DNA from: UMGS1668 sp035447605
GTDB taxonomy: Bacteria; Bacillota; Clostridia; Oscillospirales; Ruminococcaceae
Length of the DNA stretch: 64,000 nt
Direction: 5' to 3'
Assembly: GCA_035447605.1 (NCBI GenBank)
Contig: DAOTHJ010000002.1
Location: 62,001-126,000, forward strand
The position numbers and the translations under genes were made by a program. The notes under the pieces were generated by a model, which saw only the letters and a program-made list of their open reading frames with translations, ran no database searches and was not told the origin of the DNA. The number at the start of each line of letters is the position of its first letter. Position 1 is the stretch's first letter. Positions 40,960 through 48,557 of this stretch are shown here, in pieces.

Positions 40960-41010
40960 TTAGAGGCCTGCCGCCGACTGGCCGGCTTTTCGTGAAGCCT
41001 CGTCTTTAAA
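40960..41010 (-). pseudogene. Remnant of a duplicated ROK-gene 3' end
   Basis: In the minus-strand frame ending at 40960 the codons read FKDEASRKAGQSAAGL-stop, closely matching the last residues of the adjacent ROK gene (LPDEASRRVGQSVAAASL-stop). The nucleotide similarity covers about 50 bp, after which it fades. This looks like what is left of a second, tandem ROK gene. The rest of 40668-41084 is A/T-rich or GC-rich spacer without a gene. Confidence 0.6.
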
Positions 41011-41084
41011 ATGGAGCGGACAGAGCGGGAGGGAAAATCATCCGCCCCGGAATCCACACGCTCATAGCGGTTGCAAGCGAGAAT

Positions 41085-42476
41085 TTATAAGCTTGCCGCC
41101 GCGACCGACTGGCCGACCCTGCGCGAAGCTTCGTCCGGCAGAATCACGGAGAGCTTCTCCGCAATCTCAGGATATTCCCCGGCAAGCACCTCGCTTGCTT
41201 TTTCAAGGGCGATCTCGCCGCCCGTTCCGGAGACGACGCGCCCCATCAGCAAGACGGTGCCGCACCCGTAAAGTTCATAATAATAGGCGAGGGAGTGGCC
41301 GAGGAAGGCGCCGATGGATTCGTAGATCTGCCTCGCTCCGTTATGCCCCTTTGCGAGCAGGAGCTGCACCTCCCGGAGCTTTTCCGCCGGGGAGAGGGAT
41401 TCCATAAGCCGGATTCCCGCGGCCGGTGCGAGCCGGATGACGGCCTCCTGACTGAAGTAGCGGGAGCCGCAGCCGACATCCCCACTCAAATCGTCCGAAT
41501 TGCTCTGCGGGTTCAGATCCACCGGAACGGTTGCCAATTCGTTCAGCCAGCCGGTGAGGCCACCGGAGGAATCGATGTAGCCGCCCGCCTCGCTCGTGCC
41601 CATCGTGACGGCAAGCAGGTTGTTCCGGCCAAGGTTCATGGCACCCGCAAGCGCGGAGACATCTCCGTCGTTGCAGACCGTGACCGGTACATCCCCGATC
41701 TCCTTCACTGCCCGGAGATAGATATCCCTTACCTTGCTTTCAAAAAGCGCTTTCGGCACGCTGCGGAACAGGGAAGCATATACCGTTCGGTTGCCGACAA
41801 AAACGCCGGCGGAGGAGATGCCGACCGCGTCGACCCGGGGCATTTTGGAGGCGGCCGTTTTGAGCGCCTCAACGATCCCGCGAAAATGATAGTCCGGGTC
41901 CGGGTTTTCTTTCGGGTTCCAAATAACCTCCTCCGAATAGACGGGCCGGCCTTCGATGACGGCGGAGACTTTCCGATCCGAGCCGCCCGCGTCGAATCCG
42001 ATCCGGCATCCGGCAAAATGCCCGCCGACGGGCAGGGAGACGAGCTTTTCCTCCGGCAGATCCTCACAGGAAGCAACTTCAAAGGGCTGCCCGTAGATTC
42101 TGGCCATGAAGTTCGCGTCAAAGGCACGGCTGCCGTGTTCCGCGTAGGCGGCCTTCAGGGATTTACAAATTTCTTCGCTGCCGCGCACAAGGAGCCGCGA
42201 ACCGCCTTTCATCCAGAGCAGGGATTTGACGAGGCGGTCGACATAAAAGCGGTCCGCCTCCGAGGATTCCGGCGTGCCGCAGAGTTTTGTCTCACAGCAA
42301 AAAGTCTGCCCGTCCGGGCGCAGCAGGGCGATCCCAAGCGGAACGGAGGCTTTTTCCAGATAAGCCCGATTGAATTTCAGGATGGGCATAAAGCCGGGTT
42401 CCAGCGCCGGCGGATACCGGACTTCAAAACCGATTCCATGGAGACGCAAAAGAGCCACCTTCTTTATCCGAGACAT
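41085..42476 (-). CDS. ROK-family / hexokinase-like protein
   Basis: A 463-residue sugar-kinase-fold protein: GFDAGGSDRK (phosphate loop), VCNDGDVSALAGAM and TMGTSEAGGYIDSS are actin-like ATPase motifs of ROK or hexokinase type, and GHSLAYYYELYGCGTVLLMG closes the fold. The ~150-residue N-terminal part is outside the usual ROK core. No helix-turn-helix is seen, so it is more likely a kinase than a repressor; the substrate is unknown. The first ATG (42476) has no ribosome site and the one at 42389 is an alternative. Promoter at 42503-42531. Confidence 0.75.
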   Translation of the reverse strand: MSRIKKVALLRLHGIGFEVRYPPALEPGFMPILKFNRAYLEKASVPLGIALLRPDGQTFCCETKLCGTPESSEADRFYVDRLVKSLLWMKGGSRLLVRGSEEICKSLKAAYAEHGSRAFDANFMARIYGQPFEVASCEDLPEEKLVSLPVGGHFAGCRIGFDAGGSDRKVSAVIEGRPVYSEEVIWNPKENPDPDYHFRGIVEALKTAASKMPRVDAVGISSAGVFVGNRTVYASLFRSVPKALFESKVRDIYLRAVKEIGDVPVTVCNDGDVSALAGAMNLGRNNLLAVTMGTSEAGGYIDSSGGLTGWLNELATVPVDLNPQSNSDDLSGDVGCGSRYFSQEAVIRLAPAAGIRLMESLSPAEKLREVQLLLAKGHNGARQIYESIGAFLGHSLAYYYELYGCGTVLLMGRVVSGTGGEIALEKASEVLAGEYPEIAEKLSVILPDEASRRVGQSVAAASL

Positions 42477-42483
42477 TTTTGCG

Positions 42484-42531
42484 TTGCAATGAGTCTAAAT
42501 TCATGATACCATGTTTCCGGCAGGGATTCAA
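42484..42531. promoter_or_regulatory. Overlapping divergent promoters of galE and the ROK gene
   Basis: Plus strand: TTGCAA (42484-42489), 17 bp, TACCAT (42507-42512). Minus strand: TTGAAT (42526-42531), 17 bp, TATCAT (42503-42508) with TG-N extension. The two -10 elements share bases, so the promoters should exclude each other. Confidence 0.65.
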
Positions 42532-42559
42532 CGGATCAGACGGGATAGGAGGCCGAATT

Positions 42560-43576
42560 ATGTCGATTCTTGTGACCGGAGGGATGGGCTATATCGGTAG
42601 CCACACCTGTGTGGAGCTTCTGAACGCGGGCAGGGAAGTGGTCGTTGCGGACAACCTCTCCAACAGCTCCGAGGAAGCGGGAAACAGGGTGCGGCAGATC
42701 ACCGGGAAGCCCGTAAAATTTTATCAGATCGACCTCAGGGACCGTCCGGCTTTGGATCGTGTCTTTGAGGAAAACAGTATCGACGCCGTCCTCCACTTCG
42801 CCGGGCTCAAGGCAGTGGGGGAATCCGTTTCGATGCCGCTTGAATATTACGACAACAACCTCGGCGCGGCCATCACGCTCTGCGAGTCGATGCGCGCACA
42901 TGGGGTGAAGAAAATTCTCTTCTCCTCTTCGGCGACCGTATACGACATCGGCAAAGAACTGCCGCTCAGTGAAACGTCCCCGCGCGGCAATTGCACGAAT
43001 CCGTACAGCTGGTCGAAATACATGGTTGAGCAGATCCTCCGGGATACCGCAAAGGCGGATCCGGAATGGTCGGTTATGTTGCTGCGGTATTTCAATCCGG
43101 TCGGCGCCCACGAGAGCGGGCTGATCGGGGAGGATCCGAGAGGGATTCCCAACAACCTGATGCCCTACATCTGCCGGGTGGCCGTCGGGCAGTACCCGTA
43201 TCTCAACGTCTGGGGCGGCGATTATCAGACGCCGGACGGCACCGGCGTGCGGGACTATATCCATGTCGTCGATCTCGCGAAAGGCCATCTCGCCGCCATG
43301 GAATATATGGAACATCATTCGGGCGAGTCCGCCTTCAACCTCGGCACCGGGTGCGGCCACAGCGTTCTCGAAGTGGTCTCCGCCTTTGAAAAGGCGAGCG
43401 GTGTCAGGATCCCCTATAAGATCGGGCCGCGCCGTCCGGGCGATCTGGATATCTTTTATGCCTCGCCGGAGAAGAGCGCCGGAGAGCTCGGCTGGAAGGC
43501 CGAGCGCTCACTTGCGGATATGTGCAGGGACTGCTGGAACTGGCAGAGCAAAAATCCCTTCGGCTACGGAGAATGA
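42560..43576 (+). CDS. galE: UDP-glucose 4-epimerase
   Basis: NAD-dependent interconversion of UDP-glucose and UDP-galactose. The NAD loop is GGMGYIGSH at the N-terminus, the catalytic YxxxK is YSWSK, and NPVGAHESGLIGEDP and NLGTGCGHSVLEV are GalE patterns; 338 residues. ATG 42560 follows AGGAGGCCG. It is transcribed away from the ROK gene from an overlapping promoter, which hints at a shared sugar role. A terminator lies about 150 bp downstream. Confidence 0.95.
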   Translation: MSILVTGGMGYIGSHTCVELLNAGREVVVADNLSNSSEEAGNRVRQITGKPVKFYQIDLRDRPALDRVFEENSIDAVLHFAGLKAVGESVSMPLEYYDNNLGAAITLCESMRAHGVKKILFSSSATVYDIGKELPLSETSPRGNCTNPYSWSKYMVEQILRDTAKADPEWSVMLLRYFNPVGAHESGLIGEDPRGIPNNLMPYICRVAVGQYPYLNVWGGDYQTPDGTGVRDYIHVVDLAKGHLAAMEYMEHHSGESAFNLGTGCGHSVLEVVSAFEKASGVRIPYKIGPRRPGDLDIFYASPEKSAGELGWKAERSLADMCRDCWNWQSKNPFGYGE

Positions 43577-43721
43577 CGAACTTTTTGAGGGGAAAAGCGG
43601 CGTACAACGGTTTAATTTCCGGAAAAAGGTACGGCCGCTCGTCTTTTTAAGCTCGATCGGCCGCCGCGGTGCGATTTTCCACCCGTATTGAAATGTTACA
43701 GGCAATCTGCTTTTTAAATAG

Positions 43722-43767
43722 AAAAAGACCGGGAATCCTCAAAATCGGGGAGCACCGGTCTTTTTTT
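43722..43767. terminator. Intrinsic terminator between galE and sigG
   Basis: AAAAAGACCGG pairs with CCGGTCTTTTT around a 22-base loop that itself contains TCC/GGGGA, then seven Ts. The other bases of 43577-43880 include a GTAC-containing palindrome but no gene. Confidence 0.85.
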
Positions 43768-43880
43768 GCGGGGTTCCGCCGCTATCGGCCCGCCGCAGGG
43801 ATAAATCCGATCATAAAGAGAAAAATGACGATAGCCGGTCATATATGCCGGCGGGCCGTTTTCTTCACGGAGCCGCCAAT

Positions 43881-44651
43881 TTATAGCTGCTTTTTGATTT
43901 TATCGAGGGCGCCCTTTTCCAGCCGGGAGACCTGCGCCTGGCTGATGTGGATTTCGGAGGCGACCTCCATCTGAGTTTTCCCGGAAAAGAAGCGCAGCGC
44001 AAGGATTTTCTTTTCGCGCGGGGAGAGGTTGCTCATAGCCTCCTTGAGCGCGATCTCCTCGAGCCATCCGGTTTCGCACTCCTTGTCGCCGATCTGGTCG
44101 AGCATATAAATCGTATCGCCGCTGTCGGAATAGACCGGCTCGTAAAGCGAAACCGGCTCGACAATGGATTCGAGCGAGATGACCACCTGTTCCCGCGCCA
44201 TGCCGAGTTCCTGTGCGATCTCATCCATGGTCGGCTCCCGGCCTTTTTTGCTGAGGTAATCCTCCTTGACCTGCATGGCGCGGTAGGCCGTGTCGCGCAT
44301 GGAGCGGCTGACACGAACCACATTGTTATCCCGCAAAAAACGGCGGATTTCCCCGACGATCATCGGCACGCCGTAGGTGCTGAAGCGCACGTCGAGCCCC
44401 GGATCGAAGTGGTCGATCGCCTTGATTAAGCCGATGCAGCCGACCTGGAACAGATCGTCGGGATTCTCACCGCGCCCCGTGAATTTCTGCACAACGCTGA
44501 GCACGAGGCGAAGGTTCCCGCTGATCATTTGCTCCCGGGCGGAGGAATCCCCCTCCTTGATTCTCCGCAAAAGGTCCATCTTTTCCGATTCCTTGAGCAC
44601 GGGCAGCCGGGAAGTATTGATGCCGCAGATTTCCACTTTTCCGTAATACAT
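43881..44651 (-). CDS. sigG: Sporulation sigma factor SigG
   Basis: Late forespore RNA polymerase sigma factor. The N-terminus has the SigG hallmark KVEICGINTSRLPVL, then region 2 (DDLFQVGCIGLIKAIDHFDP, FSTYGVPMIVGEIRRFLRD in parts), region 3 and region 4 helix-turn-helix (MEVASEIHISQAQVSRLE). 256 residues from ATG 44651 with GGTGG upstream; a start 15 bp earlier is possible. A promoter match for sigma-F/G lies 36 bp upstream, consistent with known activation by SigF and self-activation. sigE and spoIIGA are not in the window. Confidence 0.96.
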   Translation of the reverse strand: MYYGKVEICGINTSRLPVLKESEKMDLLRRIKEGDSSAREQMISGNLRLVLSVVQKFTGRGENPDDLFQVGCIGLIKAIDHFDPGLDVRFSTYGVPMIVGEIRRFLRDNNVVRVSRSMRDTAYRAMQVKEDYLSKKGREPTMDEIAQELGMAREQVVISLESIVEPVSLYEPVYSDSGDTIYMLDQIGDKECETGWLEEIALKEAMSNLSPREKKILALRFFSGKTQMEVASEIHISQAQVSRLEKGALDKIKKQL

Positions 44652-44686
44652 TTCTGCACCACCCACTCAAAAAATACTTGCGAAAT

Positions 44687-44716
44687 GAGCATGTCCGAAA
44701 GTGGAAACCCCTATGC
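44687..44716 (-). promoter_or_regulatory. Sigma-F/G-type promoter of sigG
   Basis: On the minus strand, GCATA (44712-44716) fits -35 GHATR, and CATGCTC (44687-44693), 18 bp away, matches -10 CATNHTA in six of seven positions. Confidence 0.7.
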
Positions 44717-45168
44717 ACTTTTGTTTGAGTGAAATTTTGTCAATCGCAAATATAAGAATATTTTCGTCAAAAATCGGCCGGCTGCCCGAAGAAAAAAACT
44801 CCTGAAGAAAAATACCTGTATGTAAAGAAGAAAACCCGCAGAAGAAACCGGGGAAGCCCCCGGTGTTTTGCAGGAGAGAAGGGACGATCTGCTCCGTCTT
44901 TGCCGGTCAAAATATGGATGCCTCCACGGGAACGGGCGGCTGTTCTCCGGAAGCCGACGGGTCTCTTTCACCGGATGCCGGAGTCTCCGCTGCGAGGTCG
45001 TTTTTTGGGCAGCCCGGCCCGATCGAGCACAGAAAAACGGAGGTAGGCCCACGGTCCAATCCGTTGGAAAGCGCGGCACGGACTTCCCGAGCACGAAGAA
45101 AAATGGCTTGAGCATGGGCGGACAGACAGATTTTCTCCTTGGATGGAATAGATTTTCCCAAAGGGGGA
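44717..45168 (+). other. Intergenic stretch before ylmC/ymxH with one terminator-like hairpin
   Basis: About 450 bp. The only clear element is a hairpin ACCGGGG (44847-44853) / CCCCGGT (44858-44864) followed by GTTTTG, which could end a short RNA started near 44750 from an unclear promoter. Open frames here have no family match and no good start. GCTGCGAG occurs once (near 44990) but without the stems of the repeat family. Confidence 0.45.
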
Positions 45169-45465
45169 ATGTATACGAGAATCCGCATGCAGGAACTGCG
45201 CGCGAAGGAGGTCATCAACCTCAACGACGGCGCAAGTTTCGGTTACATCGACGACATGCTGGTCGATACGGAAAGCGAAAAGGTGCTGGCCCTGGTGATC
45301 GGCGGAAGGCTCCGGTTCTTCGGGCTGCTGGGCAGGGAGGAGGAAATCCTGATCGGCTGGGAGAAGGTGGAGTCCATCGGGCGGGATACCATCCTGATCC
45401 GTTCGGACGTGATCCGGGAGCCGAAGAGGAAAGGCTTTTTTGCGAGCTTTTTTAAATCACCATAA
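45169..45465 (+). CDS. YlmC/YmxH family PRC-barrel sporulation protein
   Basis: A 98-residue PRC-barrel protein: MQELRAKEVINLNDGASFGYIDDM (in parts), LALVIGGRLRFFGLLG, EEILIGWEKVESIGRDTILI. YlmC/YmxH proteins are small Clostridia/Bacillus sporulation-associated proteins often next to sigG. The start is not certain: ATG 45169 is close to GGGGG; ATG 45187 lacks a ribosome site. The RKGFF tail ends the gene. Confidence 0.85.
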   Translation: MYTRIRMQELRAKEVINLNDGASFGYIDDMLVDTESEKVLALVIGGRLRFFGLLGREEEILIGWEKVESIGRDTILIRSDVIREPKRKGFFASFFKSP

Positions 45466-45490
45466 AGATAAAAAATAATATAGAAAAATC

Positions 45491-45519
45491 TTGCAATGAA
45501 AAACTTCCCGTGATATAAT
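45491..45519 (+). promoter_or_regulatory. Sigma-A promoter of rpsB-tsf
   Basis: TTGCAA (45491-45496), 17 bp, TATAAT (45514-45519) with TG-N extension. The leader of about 130 nt contains complementary segments CATCCCAC and GTGGGGTG and could hold an autoregulatory fold. Confidence 0.85.
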
Positions 45520-45654
45520 CAAAAAGCTGCGGAATCGCAATCCGTTTCCGTAAAGCAAATCCGCACATCCCACAATCGTTCCGGCGATGTACCAGAAATG
45601 GCCGCTCTTTCGAGATGCGTGGGGTGGAGGAATAACAAAAGGAGGAAAAATCCA

Positions 45655-46404
45655 ATGTCTGTCGTATCTATGAAACAGCTGCTTGAGGCCGGTGTCCATT
45701 TTGGTCATCAGACCCGCCGCTGGAACCCGAAAATGGCGCCCTATATTTTCACTGAGCGCAACGGTATCTACATCATCGACCTGCAAAAAACCGTCAAGAA
45801 AATTGAAGAGGCTTATATGTTCGTCCGCGATCTCTCTGCGGACGGCAAGTCCATTCTCTTTGTCGGCACCAAAAAGCAGGCCGCCGATTCCATCCGTGAA
45901 GAAGCCGAAAGAGCCGGCGCTTATTATGTCAACGCCCGTTGGCTCGGCGGCATGCTCACCAACTTCAAAACCATCCGCAGCCGTATCGCCCGCCTGACTC
46001 AGCTCCGCAAAATGGAAGAGGACGGCACGTTTGAACGCTTGACCAAGAAAGAAGCCAGCAAACTGGCCCTTGAAATCGAGAAGCTCGAGAAATATCTCGG
46101 CGGCATCGAGGACATGGATCGCCTTCCGGGCGCGCTCTTTATCGTCGACTCCAGAAAAGAGAAGATTGCCGTCTCCGAAGCCCGCAAACTGGGTATCCCG
46201 ATCGTCGCAATCGTGGACACGAACTGCGACCCGGATGAGATCGATTATCTGATCCCGGGCAACGATGACGCCATCCGCGCCGTCAAACTGATCGCCGGAA
46301 CCATGGCCGACGCGATTATCGAAGGCCATCAGGGCGAGCAGATGACGCCGGCCGCGCAGGAAAAGATCGACGAAACCGACGAAGTGGAAGAGGAGGAAAA
46401 ATAA
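45655..46404 (+). CDS. rpsB: Ribosomal protein S2
   Basis: 30S subunit protein, 249 residues: MKQLLEAGVHFGHQTRRWNP at the start, then NARWLGGMLTNFKTI and PIVAIVDTNCDPDEIDYLIPGNDDA (in parts), the family signatures. ATG 45655 follows AAGGAGGAAAAATCC. The long 5' leader suits autogenous control. The C-terminus is acidic (DETDEVEEEEK). tsf begins directly after the stop codon. Confidence 0.98.
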   Translation: MSVVSMKQLLEAGVHFGHQTRRWNPKMAPYIFTERNGIYIIDLQKTVKKIEEAYMFVRDLSADGKSILFVGTKKQAADSIREEAERAGAYYVNARWLGGMLTNFKTIRSRIARLTQLRKMEEDGTFERLTKKEASKLALEIEKLEKYLGGIEDMDRLPGALFIVDSRKEKIAVSEARKLGIPIVAIVDTNCDPDEIDYLIPGNDDAIRAVKLIAGTMADAIIEGHQGEQMTPAAQEKIDETDEVEEEEK

Positions 46405-47340
46405 ATGGCGTTTACCGCTCTTGATGTCAAGGCCCTCCGGGAGACCACCGGATGCGGCATGCTTGACTGCAAAAAAGCTCTGATGGAAACCGACGGCGAT
46501 ATGGATAAAGCCATCGATTTCCTTCGTGAAAAAGGCCTCGCCGCCGTCGCCAAAAAGTCTTCCCGCATCGCTGCGGAAGGCGCCGTTCTGGCCGATTACT
46601 GCCAGGAGAGCAAGGTCGGCGCGGTTATCGAGGTCAACTCCGAGACCGACTTTGCCGCGAAGAGCGACAAATTCCTCGCATTCGTCAAGGTCTGCCTCAA
46701 GGCCGTCATGGAACAGAATCCGGCCGACGTCGACGCCCTGCTTGCCTGCAATGTGGAAGGCCGTACCCTCCAGCAGATCCTTCAGGATAACGTGCTTGTC
46801 ATCGGCGAAAACCTCAAGATCCGCCGCTTCGTCCGCTATGAGGGCGCCTGCGCCTCTTACGTCCACATGGGCGGAAAGATCGGCGTACTGGTCCGCTTTG
46901 ATGCCGACGTGGCCGATAAGGATGGTTTTGCCGAATACGGCAAGGATATCGCCATGCAGATCGCCGCTTCCCAGCCGCTGTATATCTGCCCGAAGGGTGT
47001 GCCGGAATCCGTTCTCGAGCATGAGAAGGAAGTCGCTCTTGTCCAGATCAACGAGGATCCCAAGATGGCCAGCAAACCGGATGCCGTCAAGGAAAAGATG
47101 CTCGAGGGCAAGATCGGCAAATATTATAAAGAAAACTGCCTGATCAGCCAGGCTTTTATTAAGGATCCGGATATCGACGTCGAGGCCTATACGGCGAAGG
47201 TTGCCAAAGAGCTCGGCGGCAGCATCAAGATTGCCGAATTCGTCCGCTTTGAAAAAGGCGAAGGCCTTGAGAAGAAAGCCGAGGAGAACCTCGCCGACGA
47301 AGTCGCGAAACAGATCGCTCAGGCGCAGAAGAAAGACTGA
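46405..47340 (+). CDS. tsf: Elongation factor Ts
   Basis: Exchange factor that recycles EF-Tu from GDP to GTP. 311 residues with the N-terminal signature LRETTGCGMLDCKKAL, then the core with EVNSETDFAA and the C-terminal KVAKELGG region. GAGGAGG in the end of rpsB serves as ribosome site. Ends the rpsB transcript at a strong terminator. Confidence 0.98.
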   Translation: MAFTALDVKALRETTGCGMLDCKKALMETDGDMDKAIDFLREKGLAAVAKKSSRIAAEGAVLADYCQESKVGAVIEVNSETDFAAKSDKFLAFVKVCLKAVMEQNPADVDALLACNVEGRTLQQILQDNVLVIGENLKIRRFVRYEGACASYVHMGGKIGVLVRFDADVADKDGFAEYGKDIAMQIAASQPLYICPKGVPESVLEHEKEVALVQINEDPKMASKPDAVKEKMLEGKIGKYYKENCLISQAFIKDPDIDVEAYTAKVAKELGGSIKIAEFVRFEKGEGLEKKAEENLADEVAKQIAQAQKKD

Positions 47341-47360
47341 TTCCGGATAAACCGGAGAAA

Positions 47361-47395
47361 AAAGGCCGCAGGAGTACCATCCTGCGGCCTTTTTG
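47361..47395 (+). terminator. Intrinsic terminator of rpsB-tsf
   Basis: AAAGGCCGCAGGA pairs perfectly with TCCTGCGGCCTTT, then more Ts. Confidence 0.95.
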
Positions 47396-47423
47396 AAATG
47401 ACAAAATCCCGCTTTTTGTGCCC

Positions 47424-47451
47424 TTGACAAAGCCAGAAAAGGTGGTATAGT
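47424..47451 (+). promoter_or_regulatory. Sigma-A promoter after tsf
   Basis: TTGACA (47424-47429), 16 bp, TATAGT (47446-47451) with TG-N extension. Confidence 0.8.
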
Positions 47452-47477
47452 AATCCATATTATGAAAAGGGCTTTTT

Positions 47478-47507
47478 CGCGGACCGTACCGCGGAGGGTC
47501 TTTTTTT
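47478..47507 (+). terminator. Terminator-like hairpin in the leader of the 47529 gene
   Basis: CGCGG (47478-47482) pairs with CCGCG (47489-47493); alternatively GGACC pairs with GGGTC. Seven Ts follow at 47501-47507. With the start site near 47458 this would give an RNA of about 50 nt, or attenuation of the gene that follows. Confidence 0.5.
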
Positions 47508-47528
47508 GTCTTAGAAAAGGGATTGACG

Positions 47529-47840
47529 ATGGAGAACAGATTCGGGAACGGCCGTCTGCGGGCGCTTTTTCTCGTGATATTGGTTCTTGCCGTGTTTCTG
47601 GAGGGACGGATGATCTGCAACGCGCCGACCATCCCCACCGAAGACGGCGGCAGAGATGCTCAGGTTTCCGGCGATCTTGCCGTGGGGCAGGAGGAGCAGA
47701 AGGAAATCCGAAAAGAAAAGCGGGAATCTTCCGGTAGAAAAAAATGGATGCCCGGCTTTTCCGCCCTGAAAGCGGAGCATAAACCCGTCGGCGACACCGC
47801 CGGAAAGAGGAATTCTTTGATCCGTATCCTGCGGTGTTGA
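47529..47840 (+). CDS. Small membrane-anchored protein, unknown function
   Basis: A 103-residue protein with an N-terminal membrane helix (RALFLVILVLAVFLEG) and a highly charged tail (QEEQKEIRKEKRESSGRKKW). No family is recognised. The ATG at 47529 follows AAGGGATTG. It has a good promoter but also a terminator-like hairpin in between. It lies between tsf and pyrH, genes often adjacent in Firmicutes. Confidence 0.6.
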   Translation: MENRFGNGRLRALFLVILVLAVFLEGRMICNAPTIPTEDGGRDAQVSGDLAVGQEEQKEIRKEKRESSGRKKWMPGFSALKAEHKPVGDTAGKRNSLIRILRC

Positions 47841-47903
47841 TGAAAAACCTTTCTTCCGCAACTATTGAGAAAGGGTCAGCATACTGATAAGTGAATCAAA
47901 ACC

Positions 47904-48404
47904 ATGGAGAACATAGAGGATTCGGAAGAGCTTTCCATGATCTTTCGCATGCATGGGTGCCGGATCATGGATAAAGCCGGAAAACTGCTGCTGAAAGCGG
48001 ATCTTTCCGGAGGCTTCCTGAGTAAAAAGCTGGATTTTTACGATGCGGACGGCGCTCCCGTCGCGAAAGTCAGACAGATCGGTCTGGGAAAATACCGTCT
48101 GGATTGCGGCGGGCAGACGATGGAGCTGCAAAGACGGTTTACCTTGACGGGCGAGGAATATGTAATGACCGGCTGGGTTCTGCATCGGAACCTGCTTGAG
48201 CATGTCTACGAAATGAAGAAAAACGGCCGGGAGATCTCCGTCGTCCGCAAAAAATGGAACCCTTGGGAGGACGATTACAGGATCACGCTCCGGGATTCCG
48301 AAGACAGGATTCAGGCCCTTGTGCTGGCGGTTCTGCTGGACTGCGGGGATAACTGTTTTTCCTGCGAGGGCGGGCAAAAAGAGCCTGAAAAAGTGGAATA
48401 CTAA
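47904..48404 (+). CDS. LURP-one-related / YxjI-like protein
   Basis: A 166-residue cytoplasmic protein whose pattern of beta strands (DLSGGFLSKKLDFYDADGAP, FTLTGEEYVMTGWVLHRNLL in parts; LALVLAVLLDC near the end) resembles the LURP-one-related/Tubby-C-like fold of YxjI. Function is unknown. The ribosome site is weak (AAGTGAA). It sits 63 bp after the previous gene and is followed by a terminator. Confidence 0.6.
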   Translation: MENIEDSEELSMIFRMHGCRIMDKAGKLLLKADLSGGFLSKKLDFYDADGAPVAKVRQIGLGKYRLDCGGQTMELQRRFTLTGEEYVMTGWVLHRNLLEHVYEMKKNGREISVVRKKWNPWEDDYRITLRDSEDRIQALVLAVLLDCGDNCFSCEGGQKEPEKVEY

Positions 48405-48408
48405 AAAA

Positions 48409-48450
48409 GAGCCGTGTCCGGCAGGGCGCGGCCTTTTTCTTTTTTGCCCG
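48409..48450 (+). terminator. Intrinsic terminator before pyrH
   Basis: GCCGTGTCC pairs with GGGCGCGGC (imperfect), then CTTTTTCTTTTTT. Confidence 0.65.
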
Positions 48451-48493
48451 GCGGCGCGGAGCCGGAATTCCCCTTCCTTTTATAAAAATAACC

Positions 48494-48522
48494 TTTACTT
48501 ATTCCGGCCAATCATGTAAAAT
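48494..48522 (+). promoter_or_regulatory. Promoter of the pyrH-frr operon
   Basis: TTTACT (48494-48499), 17 bp, TAAAAT (48517-48522), TG before the -10. Confidence 0.6.
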
Positions 48523-48557
48523 AAATCTAAAATGGGGAAAAGGGGAGTTGTGCACCA

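Noticed and set aside
44985..45020. Another copy of the structured repeat (GCTGCGAG near 44990)
   Set aside because: The flank is followed by GTCG and lacks the outer stem, the AAAAGCA loop and both hairpins.
44868..45455. Open frame of 195 codons overlapping ylmC/ymxH
   Set aside because: Most of it is out of frame with the recognisable PRC-barrel gene; no start site and no family pattern.
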